DNA of 64,000 nt from Vreelandella halophila (GCF_019903425.1 NZ_JACHUZ010000013.1:1648168-1712167); one strand, 5' to 3'; positions 20,593 through 30,963 are shown, counted from the stretch's first letter. Translations and numbers: made by a program. Notes: a model not told the origin generated them from the sequence alone.

Positions 20593-22744
20593 TTAGGAGG
20601 TTGTTGCTATTTGCAGGAGCGCAGGGTTCGCATTGCCAGCATCACCACCACCGGAGACTTCAGATGGATCGGCAATCAGGTCTAGTGTTTGAGCGACCAT
20701 TTCACCGAAGGCGCCTTGTGCGCTGGCGCTGTTTACGACCGTTTCTTCCCCGGCAGCCAAGGTGCGATCCTTAAGAACATCGCTTTCTTCAGCGGTTTTA
20801 GCCTGGGGAATGACTGGTGTTCCATGAACACCTACCAGATAGCGGCTGATTGCCGGAGTCGATACACCAGACGCGACCGGAACGCTGTTGGCGCCCAAAG
20901 TCTTGGACAGCGCTTCGCTTCCTGTAAGAGGTGCCGCGAGAGAGTCGATCTGGAAACCGTTACCCAGCGTGATATTCAGGGGCTCCGTATTGAAGTTCTC
21001 GACGTTATCGCTGTAACGGTCGTCGGCCGCATTAGGTGTTGTCCGGTCGCCGTTGATCTGGCCAATCAGTAGGTTCAAGTTGGCAAGGTTTTCCGAGTAG
21101 TTGATCGGATCCACCGAATCCTGAGAATGCTGGTTCACTCTCAGGAAGGTTTCGAGGCTCGCATCGCCCTGGCTCAGATCCGCCGAGGCTTGAAGACCAC
21201 CAAGGATTTGAGGGGCGGAAGAGGGCGAGTTTTCCAGAAGCCCAACAACCCATGCGACAGGTGTCATGACCAGCAGTGGTACTTCAATGTCAGCCTGCTT
21301 CTCCGGGAAGGGGAAATTGTAGTTCAGTACCTGACTGACATCCGAGTTGGCCTGCGGGATTGTGAAACCGGTCGCTTCCGCAATGGCCGCCGCAGAACCA
21401 GAATTGACTGACCAAGATTCGGTGCGAACCGGAGCTGGGTTGGAGGCTTACGGGATGCCCAGATAGTAGGGTAGTGTAATGCTACCTTGGAGGACATCTA
21501 CATTCTCGCCTCCAAAGCTGGACAATGCGGGGGACAACTCGTCGCCATCGGTTGGGCTTCCGAGGCTGTAATCCCGAGCCTCGGGTGAAGCGAAGTTAAC
21601 ACCACCACCTGACAGAGAGCCTTTCAGTGCTGAGCGGATGCACTGGAACGAAGTGGGCGATGGATTAAATGGCGATAGATCTTCGCTCAGGTCGCTCGGG
21701 GTGAAGTTATCAACCGCTATGTTAAAAGGACCTGATCCTCGATCCACTTCGCCGGCTCAGCGATGTAGGTCAGCACATCTTCATCTTGACTTGTCGTAAA
21801 GCTATAAGAAACAGCGATATTTGCGTCAGAAATCGTATCCAGCCCCGCGCCCTCGCCGCTCTTGTTAGTTAATCGGAAGTAACTGGATGCTGTCTGCTCC
21901 CAGAAGCTGTTGATCAAGGTGCGAACTGACTGAAGCCTCGCGTTGGGCAATTCACCTTCATCATCTTGGCGGAGCTTGTTGTAGGTCGGTGAGCTCTTTA
22001 TAGATTCCCCATCCGGTGTTTCACGCCATCCGTGATCCCAACGACGTAGCGCTTGAGGGGATCAAGGGGCTGATTGGGTCGAATTCGAATCGCAGAGGTG
22101 TCATTTAGCTCGACCACGTTATGATCAAACTGGCGGTTGGTTACCCTGTTGGCGAGATATGCGCCCGCATTAGCTGGTGTGGCAGTAGTGCCGATCAATT
22201 CTGCGACAGCTTCCTCTTCCTGCGCCGTCAGTGTTGCGCCTCCCGCCAAGTTTGCTGCTAACGCTACTGGTAGAGTCGGAGGCTCGCCAGCGTTCAGAGC
22301 CCGTACCGGCTCCCCACTGGGGTATTCAGTCCCGAGAAGGAAAACGTTCTGGTTCGGGTTCGGGACCGAACTGCTGCCCTGCATGATGAAAGCACAGTGA
22401 ATCTACTGTTGACGCGTCGATCTCGCCATTGAACCGCACTACCGCCGGAGCCACGGTCGAGGCCCCACTGAGGTTATTCAAAGCTTCCAGCACCGGGTTG
22501 CCTTCGTCGGCAGGGCCGATATCCACCGCGAAAGAGCCGTCACCCGCTTCCGAATCAAAGATCAGGTCGTTGGGCAGGGGCAGCTCGCTGGTCAAGGGGT
22601 TGAAGATCGGGTAGGTACCCTGTTCCGCCTGCGTTGGCGTTGGCCTGTCGTTGCCCCCGCGTTCTTGCTCCCCCCATCGGAGAAGCACCCCGTGAGGCCC
22701 AAGGTAGAGGCGACGGCAAGGCTCAGTAATGTTTTTTTGTACAT
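20593..22744 (-). pseudogene. Broken Pla-1/cef (VolA-like) lipase lipoprotein
   Basis: Read right to left, the ATG at 22744 gives a lipoprotein signal with lipobox LTGC. Recognisable lipase segments then continue in shifting frames: YPIFNPLTSELPLPNDLIFD, NVFLLGTEYPSGEPVRALN, PLDPLKRYVVGITDGV, ITLPYYLGIP and finally DPINYSENLANLNLL. Frameshifts are needed near 22670 (in a six-C run), 22395, 22020 and 21740, and an in-frame TAA lies at 21448-21450. The family's nucleophile elbow (GHSLGG) and flanking core are absent at about 21260, implying an internal deletion. It cannot make an active lipase. Sequencing error could explain one shift, but not all of these lesions plus the missing catalytic core. 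Confidence 0.8.
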
Positions 22745-23019
22745 AGGATTGGACCTTCTTTCCTTTTATTGTCTTGTCGCAATTCGGTGCTGCGCCCGTT
22801 CAACCCGAACAGGTGCCGGTATGATGGCCGAGATTACGGTGCCTGACTGAAAAGGTAGACCGGTCCGGGGGTTGTCGAGGCTGACAATCCGTTAATTTGC
22901 CGGCTGGTTCACGCTTTGTTAGCGGTAGGCGGCACCTTTCAGATTGGGTTTACGAACCGGGTTCAGCGAGCAATGATGGGGTCGCATCCTAAATATCTGA
23001 CACGAAGGGAGATGCAAGC

Positions 23020-23361
23020 ATGAGCGCACTGACACAACAGACCTGTGAGGCCTGTAGCAAGGATTCGCCGCTGGCGACCGAGCAGGAAAAGAAAGAGCTG
23101 GGTGCCGAGGTGCCTGAATGGTCCTATGTCTTCCGCAATGGGGAAGAGCAGCTGGAGCGGACCTTCAAGCTGAAGAACTTCGCCGAGGCGCTGGCCTTTA
23201 CCAACAAGGTCGGGGATATGGCCGAGGAAGTGGACCATCACCCGATGATCACCACCGAGTACGGCAAGGTGACGGTCACCTGGTGGACCCACAAGATCGG
23301 CGGGTTGCACCGCAACGACTTCATTATGGCCGCGCGTACGGACGAGCTTTTCGCCGGCTGA
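23020..23361 (+). CDS. phhB: Pterin-4a-carbinolamine dehydratase
   Basis: A 113-residue PCD/DCoH family enzyme that recycles 4a-hydroxytetrahydropterin from phenylalanine hydroxylase. The motif [10 protein letters not shown] supplies the active-site histidines, and [21 protein letters not shown] completes the fold. The N-terminus has CEAC. No phhA is next to it, so its partner may be elsewhere, or it may serve another pterin-dependent pathway. AAGGGAG precedes the ATG. It faces the hipBA genes, ending 8 bp from hipA. Confidence 0.92.
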   Translation: MSALTQQTCEACSKDSPLATEQEKKELGAEVPEWSYVFRNGEEQLERTFKLKNFAEALAFTNKVGDMAEEVDHHPMITTEYGKVTVTWWTHKIGGLHRNDFIMAARTDELFAG

Positions 23362-23369
23362 AGCGGCTG

Positions 23370-24626
23370 TTAGCCGATGCGCCACTCCGGTTTCAGTTGA
23401 CGCCAGTGTGCATGGAGGGTCTGCTTGTGGGCTTCGGCCATGGGCAGTTCCCGCAGAAGCCTTGGCCACTGTTCGCGAGCAGCCTGAAGCGTTTCTCGTA
23501 GCGTCGGTTCGATGCTACCCCAGGGGATGTCGGCGTGGCGCGCCCAGGCACGAAAATCCTCCCAGCCGATGCCGTACCAATCCTTGCGCCGGTTCAGGTT
23601 AAGGGCCGCTTGGCGTTCGCCGTCCATATAGGCGCGGGTGGCGACGATGTCGTAGGCGGGCGCAAGTTCCGGTTGCCGACCGTCAGGGTATATAAGGGAC
23701 CAGTTCTTCAGGTGTGCGTCGCCATTGGCGAGTAACAGGTTCACAAGAAGCCTGCGAGCTGTCTCCTGCACATTACGCAACGGGTCACCGGTGTATTCAT
23801 AGATAAGCCGGGTAACCTGCTCATAGTTGGCGGCCCGGTACTTATCGTGAGGGTATTTGAACAGGATCTGGGCAAAATCCTCGATATGGATCCGTTCTCC
23901 GTCCTCGCGATCAAAACGTTTGATGGCAAAAGCGGGTTGATCGCAGGGCACATTCAGGGAGGGCAATCCGTCCAGGGTTCCGGTGGAGATGAGCCGCATC
24001 TCCGGGATAACAACACCGGCCGCTTCCGCGAGCTTCATGGCCGAGTATTCATTTTCCGGGACGGCGGCAAAACGCTGTGAGGGCGTTTTAACAATCCAGT
24101 CGCCGGGTTCGTCATCCAGCCCCAGCCTGAATCGGCCCTCAGCCATGCGCATGGAGAATTTCATCTGGACGCCTGGCAGCGAAAACCCATGGAAAGTAGC
24201 AGGGTCGTCAAACGCTGCCGGGGTGCTGGTTCGGTGCGAGAGGACCCAATCGGGAACCGCTTCTGCGGCCACTGGGGAGGCGATCAGCGCGCCGGGAAGA
24301 TCCCGGCCGAGTGCGGCCATCAAAGGGAATTCGTGATCCGGGTGTACCTGGAGTCGTTGTGCCAGCCATTCTCGAAGCGCCCCTTCCGGAAGCATGTTGG
24401 AAAAAACCGGGTGCAGGCGCTGCTGGCGAATCCAGGCCGATGACAGAAGCTGTCTGGCTTTTGGGAAGTGTGAACTGGCGGCGAGCGTCAGTGTTGGTCG
24501 GTTGGGGTCGAGGACGTAGTCTTCCTCAAACGCTGCAATACTGGTGCCGTTTTCATAACCGGCAAGGTAGCCGATATGCCTGCCGTGGAGGTTCAGTGAT
24601 AGAGTTCTAACGGACTCCGGTTTCAT
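23370..24626 (-). CDS. hipA: HipA-type toxin kinase
   Basis: A 418-residue Ser/Thr kinase of the HipA family. The HipA N-terminal domain (about 10-115) is followed by the kinase core with SLPGVQMKFSM at 149-159 (the autophosphorylation/P-loop region in E. coli HipA), a WIVK lysine near K180, ENEYSAMKLAEAAGV, the catalytic NGDAHLKNWSL with D303 and the metal-binding YDIV with D326. Family members phosphorylate glutamyl-tRNA synthetase or other synthetases and cause persistence. Its ATG overlaps the hipB TGA as ATGA. All kinase motifs look intact. Target is unknown. Confidence 0.9.
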   Translation of the reverse strand: MKPESVRTLSLNLHGRHIGYLAGYENGTSIAAFEEDYVLDPNRPTLTLAASSHFPKARQLLSSAWIRQQRLHPVFSNMLPEGALREWLAQRLQVHPDHEFPLMAALGRDLPGALIASPVAAEAVPDWVLSHRTSTPAAFDDPATFHGFSLPGVQMKFSMRMAEGRFRLGLDDEPGDWIVKTPSQRFAAVPENEYSAMKLAEAAGVVIPEMRLISTGTLDGLPSLNVPCDQPAFAIKRFDREDGERIHIEDFAQILFKYPHDKYRAANYEQVTRLIYEYTGDPLRNVQETARRLLVNLLLANGDAHLKNWSLIYPDGRQPELAPAYDIVATRAYMDGERQAALNLNRRKDWYGIGWEDFRAWARHADIPWGSIEPTLRETLQAAREQWPRLLRELPMAEAHKQTLHAHWRQLKPEWRIG

Positions 24627-24916
24627 TTTCCCCCCTCATCATCGCCCAGCATTCCCTTCCAGGGATCTTCGTCCAAGGGAACGGAATGGTCGGATTGGGT
24701 GCGGGTCAGGTTCAGGGCTTCGGCCCGCTTTTCCAGGGGGACAAGCATGAGCTCCGCGTTAAGGCTGGCAGCCACCAGCTCCAGTGTCTCCAGCCTGGGG
24801 TTACCTCCTGCTTCCAGTCTTTGATACTGCTGCCGGGGCATGTTGACCCGCTCCGCGACCTCGCGCTGGGTCAGCCCAAGGGCCTTGCGCCGCTCCCGAA
24901 GTTGCTTCTGAAGCAT
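24623..24916 (-). CDS. hipB: HipB-type antitoxin, XRE-family regulator
   Basis: A 97-residue protein starting MLQKQLRERRKALG with a Cro/CI helix-turn-helix (about residues 6-60: LTQREVAERVNMPRQQYQRLE). The C-terminal part with SDHSVPLDEDPWKGMLGDDE is likely unstructured. In the family HipB neutralises HipA and represses the operon. The ATG at 24916 fits other XRE antitoxins; the frame is open further upstream but that stretch overlaps the operator region and shows no domain. Coupled to hipA by a 4 bp overlap. Confidence 0.87.
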   Translation of the reverse strand: MLQKQLRERRKALGLTQREVAERVNMPRQQYQRLEAGGNPRLETLELVAASLNAELMLVPLEKRAEALNLTRTQSDHSVPLDEDPWKGMLGDDEGGK

Positions 24917-24926
24917 TTTAAGCACC

Positions 24927-24969
24927 CTATAAGTTGCTTTAATCGCACTATAGCATCGTTTTTGATGCT
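24927..24969 (-). promoter_or_regulatory. Probable hipBA operator
   Basis: Directly upstream of hipB lie two inverted repeats: CTATAAGTTGC (24927-24937) with GCACTATAG (24945-24953), imperfect, 7 bp apart; and AGCATC (24952-24957) with GATGCT (24964-24969), perfect, 6 bp apart. On the minus strand the second overlaps the spacer of a possible promoter with TATAGT as -10. This layout suits HipB autorepression. Confidence 0.5.
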
Positions 24970-25029
24970 TTGTCTTGTTGCGTGAGACGCGCTTCGTCTG
25001 CTCCAGATTCCCCGGCCTCATCCTTTCTG

Positions 25030-25038
25030 TGGTATAAT
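25030..25038 (+). promoter_or_regulatory. Extended -10 promoter for gyrA
   Basis: TGGTATAAT at 25030-25038 is a perfect extended -10 (TGnTATAAT). No good -35 is visible, as is common for this promoter type. It would start the gyrA transcript near 25045 with a leader of about 60 nt, and is back-to-back with the hipBA control region. Confidence 0.6.
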
Positions 25039-25106
25039 TTCCGGCTTTGGCGTGCCCGGCTCGCACGCTTCAACCACCGCCAGAACACAGGAAGGATGAC
25101 GCCCTG

Positions 25107-27671
25107 ATGGGAGAGCTAGCCAGAGAAATCCTGCCGGTTAACATCGAAGAAGAACTCAAACAGTCCTACCTGGATTACGCCATGAGCGTGATCGTGGGGC
25201 GTGCGCTGCCGGATGTGCGGGATGGACTCAAGCCGGTGCATCGCCGGGTGCTCTTCGCCATGGACGAGCTCGGCAACGACTGGAACAAGGCCTACAAGAA
25301 GTCCGCCCGTGTCGTGGGTGACGTCATTGGTAAATATCACCCCCATGGTGACGCAGCCGTGTACGACACCATCGTGCGCATGGCTCAGCCTTTCTCCCTC
25401 CGTTACACATTGGTGGACGGCCAGGGCAACTTCGGTTCCATTGACGGCGACAACGCAGCGGCGATGCGTTACACCGAGGTGCGCATGCGCAAGCTCGCCC
25501 ACGAGCTGCTGGCGGACCTCGACAAGGAAACCGTCGACTACGTGCCCAACTACGACGGCACCGAGCAGATTCCCGAGGTGCTGCCAACGCGGGTCCCGAA
25601 CCTGCTGGTCAACGGCTCCTCCGGCATCGCGGTGGGCATGGCCACCAATATCCCGCCGCACAACCTGCGCGAAGTGGTTGAAGCCTGCCTGGCGCTGGTG
25701 GACGATGACTCGCTTACCGTGGATGACCTGATGGAATACGTCCCGGGGCCGGATTTCCCCACCGAGGGTCTGATCAGCGGCCGCGCGGGCATCGTGCAGG
25801 CGTACCGGACCGGCCGTGGCCGCATCTACGTGCGCGCCCGGCATGAGATCGAGCACGACAAGAAGACCGGTAAGGACGCCATCATCTTCAACGAGCTGCC
25901 GTACCAGGTGAACAAGGCGCGGCTGATCGAGAAGATCGCGGAACTGGTCAAGGAAAAGCGCCTCGAGGGCATCAGCGAACTGAGGGATGAGTCCAGCAAG
26001 GAAGGCATCCGAATTGTGATCGAGGTGCGCAAGGGCGAGAACCCCGAGGTGATCGTCAACAACCTGTTCAAGAACACCCAGCTCGAGAACGTCTTCGGCA
26101 TCAACTGCGTGGCCCTGGTCGACGGTGAACCCCAGACCCTGAACCTCAAGCAGATGCTGGAGCGCTTCCTGCTGCACCGGCGTGAAGTGGTTACACGCCG
26201 CACCATCTATGAGCTGCGCAAGGCACGCGAGCGCGGCCATGTGCTGGAAGGGCTCTCCGTGGCGCTGGCGAACATCGACGAAGTGATCGAGCTGATCAAG
26301 GCCTCGCCGGGCGCCGCCGAGGCGAAGGAAAAGCTGCTGGCTCAGGGCTGGCAGCCGGGGCAGGTCAACGACATGCTCGAGCGTGCCGGCGCCGATGCCT
26401 GCCGCCCGGACGACCTGCCGGAGGGCTATGGCCTGCGCGATGGGAAGTACAATCTCTCTCCGGAACAGGCCCAGGCCATCCTGGACCTGCGCTTGCATCG
26501 CCTGACCGGTCTTGAGACCGAGAAGCTGTTCACCGAGTACAAGGAGATCCTCGCCAAGATCGAGGATCTGCTCGATATCCTGAGAAATCCGGACCGCCTC
26601 ATGCAGGTGATCCGCGAAGAGCTGGAAAAAGTCCGTGACGAGTACGGCGACGAGCGCCGCACCGAGATCGTAAGCTCGCGCCAGGATCTGACCACGGCGG
26701 ACCTGATCGATGAAGAGGACCTGGTGGTCACCATCTCCCACAACGGCTACGCCAAGACGCAGCCGCTGGAGGACTACAGGGCCCAGCGTCGGGGTGGCCG
26801 TGGCAAGTCCGCCACCAGCATGAAGGATGAGGACTTCATCGAGACCCTGCTGGTGGCCAACTCCCACGACACCATCCTGTGCTTCACGGACAAGGGCAAG
26901 GTCTACTGGCTGCGGGTGTTCGAGATACCCCAGGGCAGCCGCAACTCCCGTGGGCGGCCCATGGTCAACATCCTGCCGCTGGACGAGGACGAGCGGATCT
27001 CCACCTTCCTGCCAGTACGTGAGTACACCGAAGGGCATTACGTATTCCTGGCCACCGCCAACGGCACGGTCAAGAAGACGCCGTTGGAGAACTTCTCCCG
27101 GCCGCGCAGCTCCGGCCTGATCGCCACCAACTTGGATGAGGGCGATCACCTCATCGGCGCCGTCATCACCGACGGCAGCACCGAGATCATGATGCTGGCC
27201 ACCTCCGGTAAGGCGGTGCGCTTCACCGAGGACCAGGTGCGCTCCATGGGCCGTAACGCCCGGGGCGTGCGCGGCATCCGGCTCAAGGCGGGCGAACAGG
27301 TGGTTTCGCTGATCCAGCCGGATCCCGAGGGCTACATCCTCACCGCCAGCGAGTACGGCTTCGGCAAGCGCACGAAAGTGAGCGAATTCCCGGCCTACAG
27401 CCGCGGCAGCCAGGGTGTGATCGCCATGCAGCGCTCCGAGCGCAACGGTGACCTGGTGTGCGCGCTGCAGGTGTTCGAGGGCAACGAGATCATGCTGATC
27501 ACCAACCAGGGGACCCTGGTGCGTACCGGCATTGAGGATGTCTCGATCAGCGGCCGGAATACCCAGGGCGTGCGCCTGATCCGGATGACCGGTGACGACG
27601 AGTGCCTGGTGGGCATCCAGCGGATCGAGGACAGCAGTGACGATGACGACGAAGACGGGGAACAGGACTGA
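25107..27671 (+). CDS. gyrA: DNA gyrase subunit A
   Basis: Breakage-reunion subunit of gyrase, 854 residues. The N-terminus [18 protein letters not shown] is conserved; the active site is R121-Y122 in AAMRYTEVR, and the C-terminal beta-pinwheel contains [13 protein letters not shown], the GyrA box that wraps DNA. The tail is strongly acidic ([14 protein letters not shown]). The quinolone-resistance region reads [10 protein letters not shown], so the position equal to E. coli Ser83 is alanine while Asp87 is kept. The ATG at 25107 matches the family; a frame extension upstream is unsupported. It is followed 3 bp later by serC. Confidence 0.98.
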   Translation: MGELAREILPVNIEEELKQSYLDYAMSVIVGRALPDVRDGLKPVHRRVLFAMDELGNDWNKAYKKSARVVGDVIGKYHPHGDAAVYDTIVRMAQPFSLRYTLVDGQGNFGSIDGDNAAAMRYTEVRMRKLAHELLADLDKETVDYVPNYDGTEQIPEVLPTRVPNLLVNGSSGIAVGMATNIPPHNLREVVEACLALVDDDSLTVDDLMEYVPGPDFPTEGLISGRAGIVQAYRTGRGRIYVRARHEIEHDKKTGKDAIIFNELPYQVNKARLIEKIAELVKEKRLEGISELRDESSKEGIRIVIEVRKGENPEVIVNNLFKNTQLENVFGINCVALVDGEPQTLNLKQMLERFLLHRREVVTRRTIYELRKARERGHVLEGLSVALANIDEVIELIKASPGAAEAKEKLLAQGWQPGQVNDMLERAGADACRPDDLPEGYGLRDGKYNLSPEQAQAILDLRLHRLTGLETEKLFTEYKEILAKIEDLLDILRNPDRLMQVIREELEKVRDEYGDERRTEIVSSRQDLTTADLIDEEDLVVTISHNGYAKTQPLEDYRAQRRGGRGKSATSMKDEDFIETLLVANSHDTILCFTDKGKVYWLRVFEIPQGSRNSRGRPMVNILPLDEDERISTFLPVREYTEGHYVFLATANGTVKKTPLENFSRPRSSGLIATNLDEGDHLIGAVITDGSTEIMMLATSGKAVRFTEDQVRSMGRNARGVRGIRLKAGEQVVSLIQPDPEGYILTASEYGFGKRTKVSEFPAYSRGSQGVIAMQRSERNGDLVCALQVFEGNEIMLITNQGTLVRTGIEDVSISGRNTQGVRLIRMTGDDECLVGIQRIEDSSDDDDEDGEQD

Positions 27672-27674
27672 CCC

Positions 27675-28757
27675 ATGACACGAGCCTATAACTTCTGCGC
27701 CGGCCCGGCGGCATTGCCGCAGGAAGTGCTTGAGCAGGCGCGCGACGAGATGCTGGACTGGCAGGGCAAGGGCCTGTCGGTCATGGAAATGAGCCATCGG
27801 GGGGATGCCTTCATGGGCATTGCGCAGCAGGCGGAACAGGACCTGCGCGAGCTGATGGGCATTCCGGACGACTACGCCGTCCTCTTCCTGCAGGGCGGTG
27901 CCAGCAGCCAGTTCGCGGGCGTGCCCCTGAACCTGGCGGGCCCGAATGACCCGGTGGACTACGTCAACACCGGCGTCTGGTCTCGCAAGGCCATTGCCGA
28001 GGCCGGCCGGATGGCGGATGTGAAGGAAGTGGCCAGTTCCGAGGATGCCGGCTACACCCATGTGCCGGACCCGGCCGAATGGCGTACCCGCCCGGATGCC
28101 CGCTACCTGCACATCACGCCCAATGAGACCATCGGCGGGCTGGCGTACAGTCGCTTCCCGGAGGCCGGCAACGTGCCCGTGGTGGCGGACTGGTCCTCGG
28201 CCATCCTCTCAGAGCCGGTGGACGTGAGCCGCTTCGGCATGATCTACGCCGGTGCCCAGAAGAACATCGGCCCGGCGGGGCTGACCATCGTGATCGTGCG
28301 CCGTGACCTGATCGGCAATGCCCGCGAGGGCACGCCGGCCATGCTGGACTACGCCATCCATGACAAGGCGGACTCCATGTACAACACGCCGGCCACCTAT
28401 TCGTGGTACCTGGCCGGGCTGGTCTTCCAGTGGCTCAAGCGCCAGGGCGGCCTCCAGGCCATGGCGGACATCAACCGCCGCAAGGCCAGCCGGCTCTACG
28501 GCTTCATCGACGAGAGCGACTTCTACGCCAACCCGGTGCAGCCGGAATACCGCTCGCTGATGAACGTGCCCTTTACGCTGGCGGACGACAGCCTCAACAG
28601 TGCCTTCCTCGAGGGCGCCGAGGCGCGCGGCCTGCTGAACCTCAAGGGGCACCGGTCCGTGGGCGGTATGCGCGCGAGCATCTACAACGCCATGCCGGAA
28701 GCCGGCATCGAGGCGCTGATTGACTACATGGCGGAATTCGAAAAAGAAAAAGGCTGA
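27675..28757 (+). CDS. serC: Phosphoserine aminotransferase
   Basis: PLP enzyme converting 3-phosphohydroxypyruvate to phosphoserine, and also used in pyridoxal phosphate synthesis. The 360 residues begin MTRAYNFCAGPAALPQEVL, typical for SerC, and the PLP lysine is in YAGAQKNIGPAG. The position right after gyrA and just before pheA (2 bp) is the standard gammaproteobacterial order, giving a block for serine and aromatic amino acids. Confidence 0.97.
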   Translation: MTRAYNFCAGPAALPQEVLEQARDEMLDWQGKGLSVMEMSHRGDAFMGIAQQAEQDLRELMGIPDDYAVLFLQGGASSQFAGVPLNLAGPNDPVDYVNTGVWSRKAIAEAGRMADVKEVASSEDAGYTHVPDPAEWRTRPDARYLHITPNETIGGLAYSRFPEAGNVPVVADWSSAILSEPVDVSRFGMIYAGAQKNIGPAGLTIVIVRRDLIGNAREGTPAMLDYAIHDKADSMYNTPATYSWYLAGLVFQWLKRQGGLQAMADINRRKASRLYGFIDESDFYANPVQPEYRSLMNVPFTLADDSLNSAFLEGAEARGLLNLKGHRSVGGMRASIYNAMPEAGIEALIDYMAEFEKEKG

Positions 28758-28759
28758 CC

Positions 28760-29857
28760 ATGAGCGACGAAGAGGCGCGCCTGGCCCGGTTGCGCGAGCG
28801 CATTGACCAGATCGATGACGACCTGCTGAAACTGATCAGCGAACGGGCCGAGTGCGCCCGGGATGTGGCTGAAGTGAAGCTGCAGGCCAACCCGGACGAG
28901 GACGTCGCCTTCTATCGCCCGGAGCGCGAGACGCAGATCCTCAGCCGGATCAAGGAGCGTAACCCTGGTCCGCTGGCGGACGAGGAGATGGCGCGCCTGT
29001 TCCGGGAGGTGATGTCCGCCTGCCTGGCGCTCGAGAAGCCCATGACCATCGCCTTCCTGGGGCCCGAGGGCACCTTTACCCAGGCAGCGGCGCTCAAGCA
29101 CTTCGGGCATTCCGTGCTGAGTACGCCGCTGTCGGCCATTGATGACGTCTTCCGTGAGGTGGAGTCCGGCAACGCCCAGTACGGCGTGGTACCGGTGGAA
29201 AACTCCACCGAGGGCATGATCAATCACACGCTGGACATGTTCATGGGTTCGCCGCTGAAGATCTGTGGCGAGGTGCAGCTGCGCATCCATCATCATCTGC
29301 TCAAGCGGCCGGACCAGGACGAGGCCGGCATCACGCGCCTTTACTCGCACCAGCAGTCCTTCGCCCAGTGCCGGAAATGGCTGGACAGCCACTGGCCGGC
29401 CGTTGAACGCATTACCGTGTCCAGCAACGCGGAGGCGGCGCGCCTGGCGAGCCAGGAAGAGGGCGCCGCCGCGATCGCCGGGGACATGGCCGCCTCCCTC
29501 TATGGCCTGGAGCCGGCACACAGCAACATTGAGGACCGGCCGGACAACACCACCCGCTTCCTGATCATCGGCACCGAGGCGGTGCCGCCCAGCGGGCAGG
29601 ACAAGACCTCCATCCTGGTGTCCACGCGTAACCGCCCGGGCGCGCTCTACGAGCTCCTGGAGCCGTTCAAGCGCGAGAACATCGACCTGACCCGGCTGGA
29701 AACCCGCCCGTCGCCCAGCGCCACCTGGGCCTATGTGTTCTACATCGACTTCGTCGGGCACCGGGACGCACCGGCCATCCGGGCGGTTCTGGATGAGATC
29801 GAAGCCCAGAGCCAGGAGCTGAAACACCTTGGGTCCTATCCCATGGGAGTGCTGTGA
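28760..29857 (+). CDS. pheA: Bifunctional chorismate mutase / prephenate dehydratase
   Basis: P-protein that turns chorismate into prephenate and then phenylpyruvate. The 365 residues contain an N-terminal AroQ-type mutase helix domain (about 5-90), a dehydratase domain with GPEGTFTQAAALKHF and DNTTRFLIIG (about 95-275), and a C-terminal ACT domain with LETRPS, the phenylalanine-binding motif (about 285-360), implying feedback inhibition. Its TGA overlaps the hisC ATG. Confidence 0.97.
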   Translation: MSDEEARLARLRERIDQIDDDLLKLISERAECARDVAEVKLQANPDEDVAFYRPERETQILSRIKERNPGPLADEEMARLFREVMSACLALEKPMTIAFLGPEGTFTQAAALKHFGHSVLSTPLSAIDDVFREVESGNAQYGVVPVENSTEGMINHTLDMFMGSPLKICGEVQLRIHHHLLKRPDQDEAGITRLYSHQQSFAQCRKWLDSHWPAVERITVSSNAEAARLASQEEGAAAIAGDMAASLYGLEPAHSNIEDRPDNTTRFLIIGTEAVPPSGQDKTSILVSTRNRPGALYELLEPFKRENIDLTRLETRPSPSATWAYVFYIDFVGHRDAPAIRAVLDEIEAQSQELKHLGSYPMGVL

Positions 29858-30963
29858 TGAGCTGTGATTACGAAGCACTGGCGGCACGTGGCGTCCAGGG
29901 CCTGCAGCCGTACCAGCCCGGCAAGCCGGTGGATGAGCTGGCGCGGGAGCTGGGGCTGGATCCGGCGCGGATCGTGAAGCTGGCCAGCAACGAGAACCCG
30001 CTCGGGCCCAGTGACCGGGTAACGGCGGCCGTGGAAAAGGCACTTCCGGAGGTCACCCGCTACCCGGACGGCGCCGCCTACACCCTGCGCCAGACCCTGG
30101 CGGAGCGCCTGGGCGTGACGCCGGAAATGCTGACCTTCGGCAACGGCTCCAACGACGTCCTCGAGCTGGTGGCTCGCGCCTTTGCCGAGCCGGGGACCGA
30201 GGTTGTCTATTCCGAACACGCCTTTGCCGTCTACCCGATCGTGACCCAGGCCATCGGCGCGGATCATGTGAAGGTGCCCGCCGTGGACTGGGGGCATGAC
30301 CTGGACGCCATGGCCGCCGCGATCACCGAGCGCACCCGGGTCGTGTTCGTGGCCAATCCCAATAATCCCACCGGCACCGTGGTTGAGAAGGATGCCGTCT
30401 ACCGGTTCCTCCAACGGGTGCCGGAGAACGTGATCGTGGTGCTGGACGAGGCCTACTGCGAGTACCTGCAGGGGCCCCAGTATGCGGACGGCGTCCAGTG
30501 GTTGAGCGAGTTCCCCAACCTGGTGGTCTCGCGCACCTTCTCCAAGGCCTGGGGCCTGGCGGGGCTGCGCATGGGCTACGGCATCTCCAGCCCGGAAATT
30601 GCGGACGTGATCAACCGGGTGCGCCAGCCCTTCAACGGCAACGCGCTGGCACAGGCGGCGGCAACAGCGGTTCTGGATGACCAGGCCTACATTGACCGCG
30701 CGATCGAGGTGAACCGGGCCGGGCTGGAACAGCTGGCAAGCGGCTTTGATCGGCTTGGGCTGGGCTACATTCCCTCGGCGGCCAACTTCATTGCCCTGGA
30801 TACCGGCCGGGATGCCAACGAGGTGAACGACGCCCTGTTGCGCGAGGGCGTTATCGTCCGCCCCGTGGGCGCCTACGGCATGCCCCGGCACCTGCGCGTG
30901 TCGGTGGGTCTTGAGCACGAGAACCGGCGCTGCCTCGAGGCGCTGGAGAAGGTGCTGGGCTGA
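29857..30963 (+). CDS. hisC: Histidinol-phosphate / aromatic aminotransferase
   Basis: Class I/II PLP aminotransferase of 368 residues with SNENPLGPSD near the N-terminus and the PLP lysine in SRTFSKAWGLAGLRMGYG. The family serves histidine synthesis, but in this cluster between pheA and tyrA it most probably transaminates aromatic keto acids too (a HisC2-type paralogue). The ATG at 29857 overlaps the pheA stop as TGATG, and its own stop overlaps the next gene. Confidence 0.94.
   Translation: MSCDYEALAARGVQGLQPYQPGKPVDELARELGLDPARIVKLASNENPLGPSDRVTAAVEKALPEVTRYPDGAAYTLRQTLAERLGVTPEMLTFGNGSNDVLELVARAFAEPGTEVVYSEHAFAVYPIVTQAIGADHVKVPAVDWGHDLDAMAAAITERTRVVFVANPNNPTGTVVEKDAVYRFLQRVPENVIVVLDEAYCEYLQGPQYADGVQWLSEFPNLVVSRTFSKAWGLAGLRMGYGISSPEIADVINRVRQPFNGNALAQAAATAVLDDQAYIDRAIEVNRAGLEQLASGFDRLGLGYIPSAANFIALDTGRDANEVNDALLREGVIVRPVGAYGMPRHLRVSVGLEHENRRCLEALEKVLG

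Noticed and set aside
25116-28112. A 998-codon open frame on the minus strand opposite gyrA and serC
   Set aside because: It is antisense to two certain genes, has no recognisable domain, and arises from the high-GC third-position bias of gyrA/serC.
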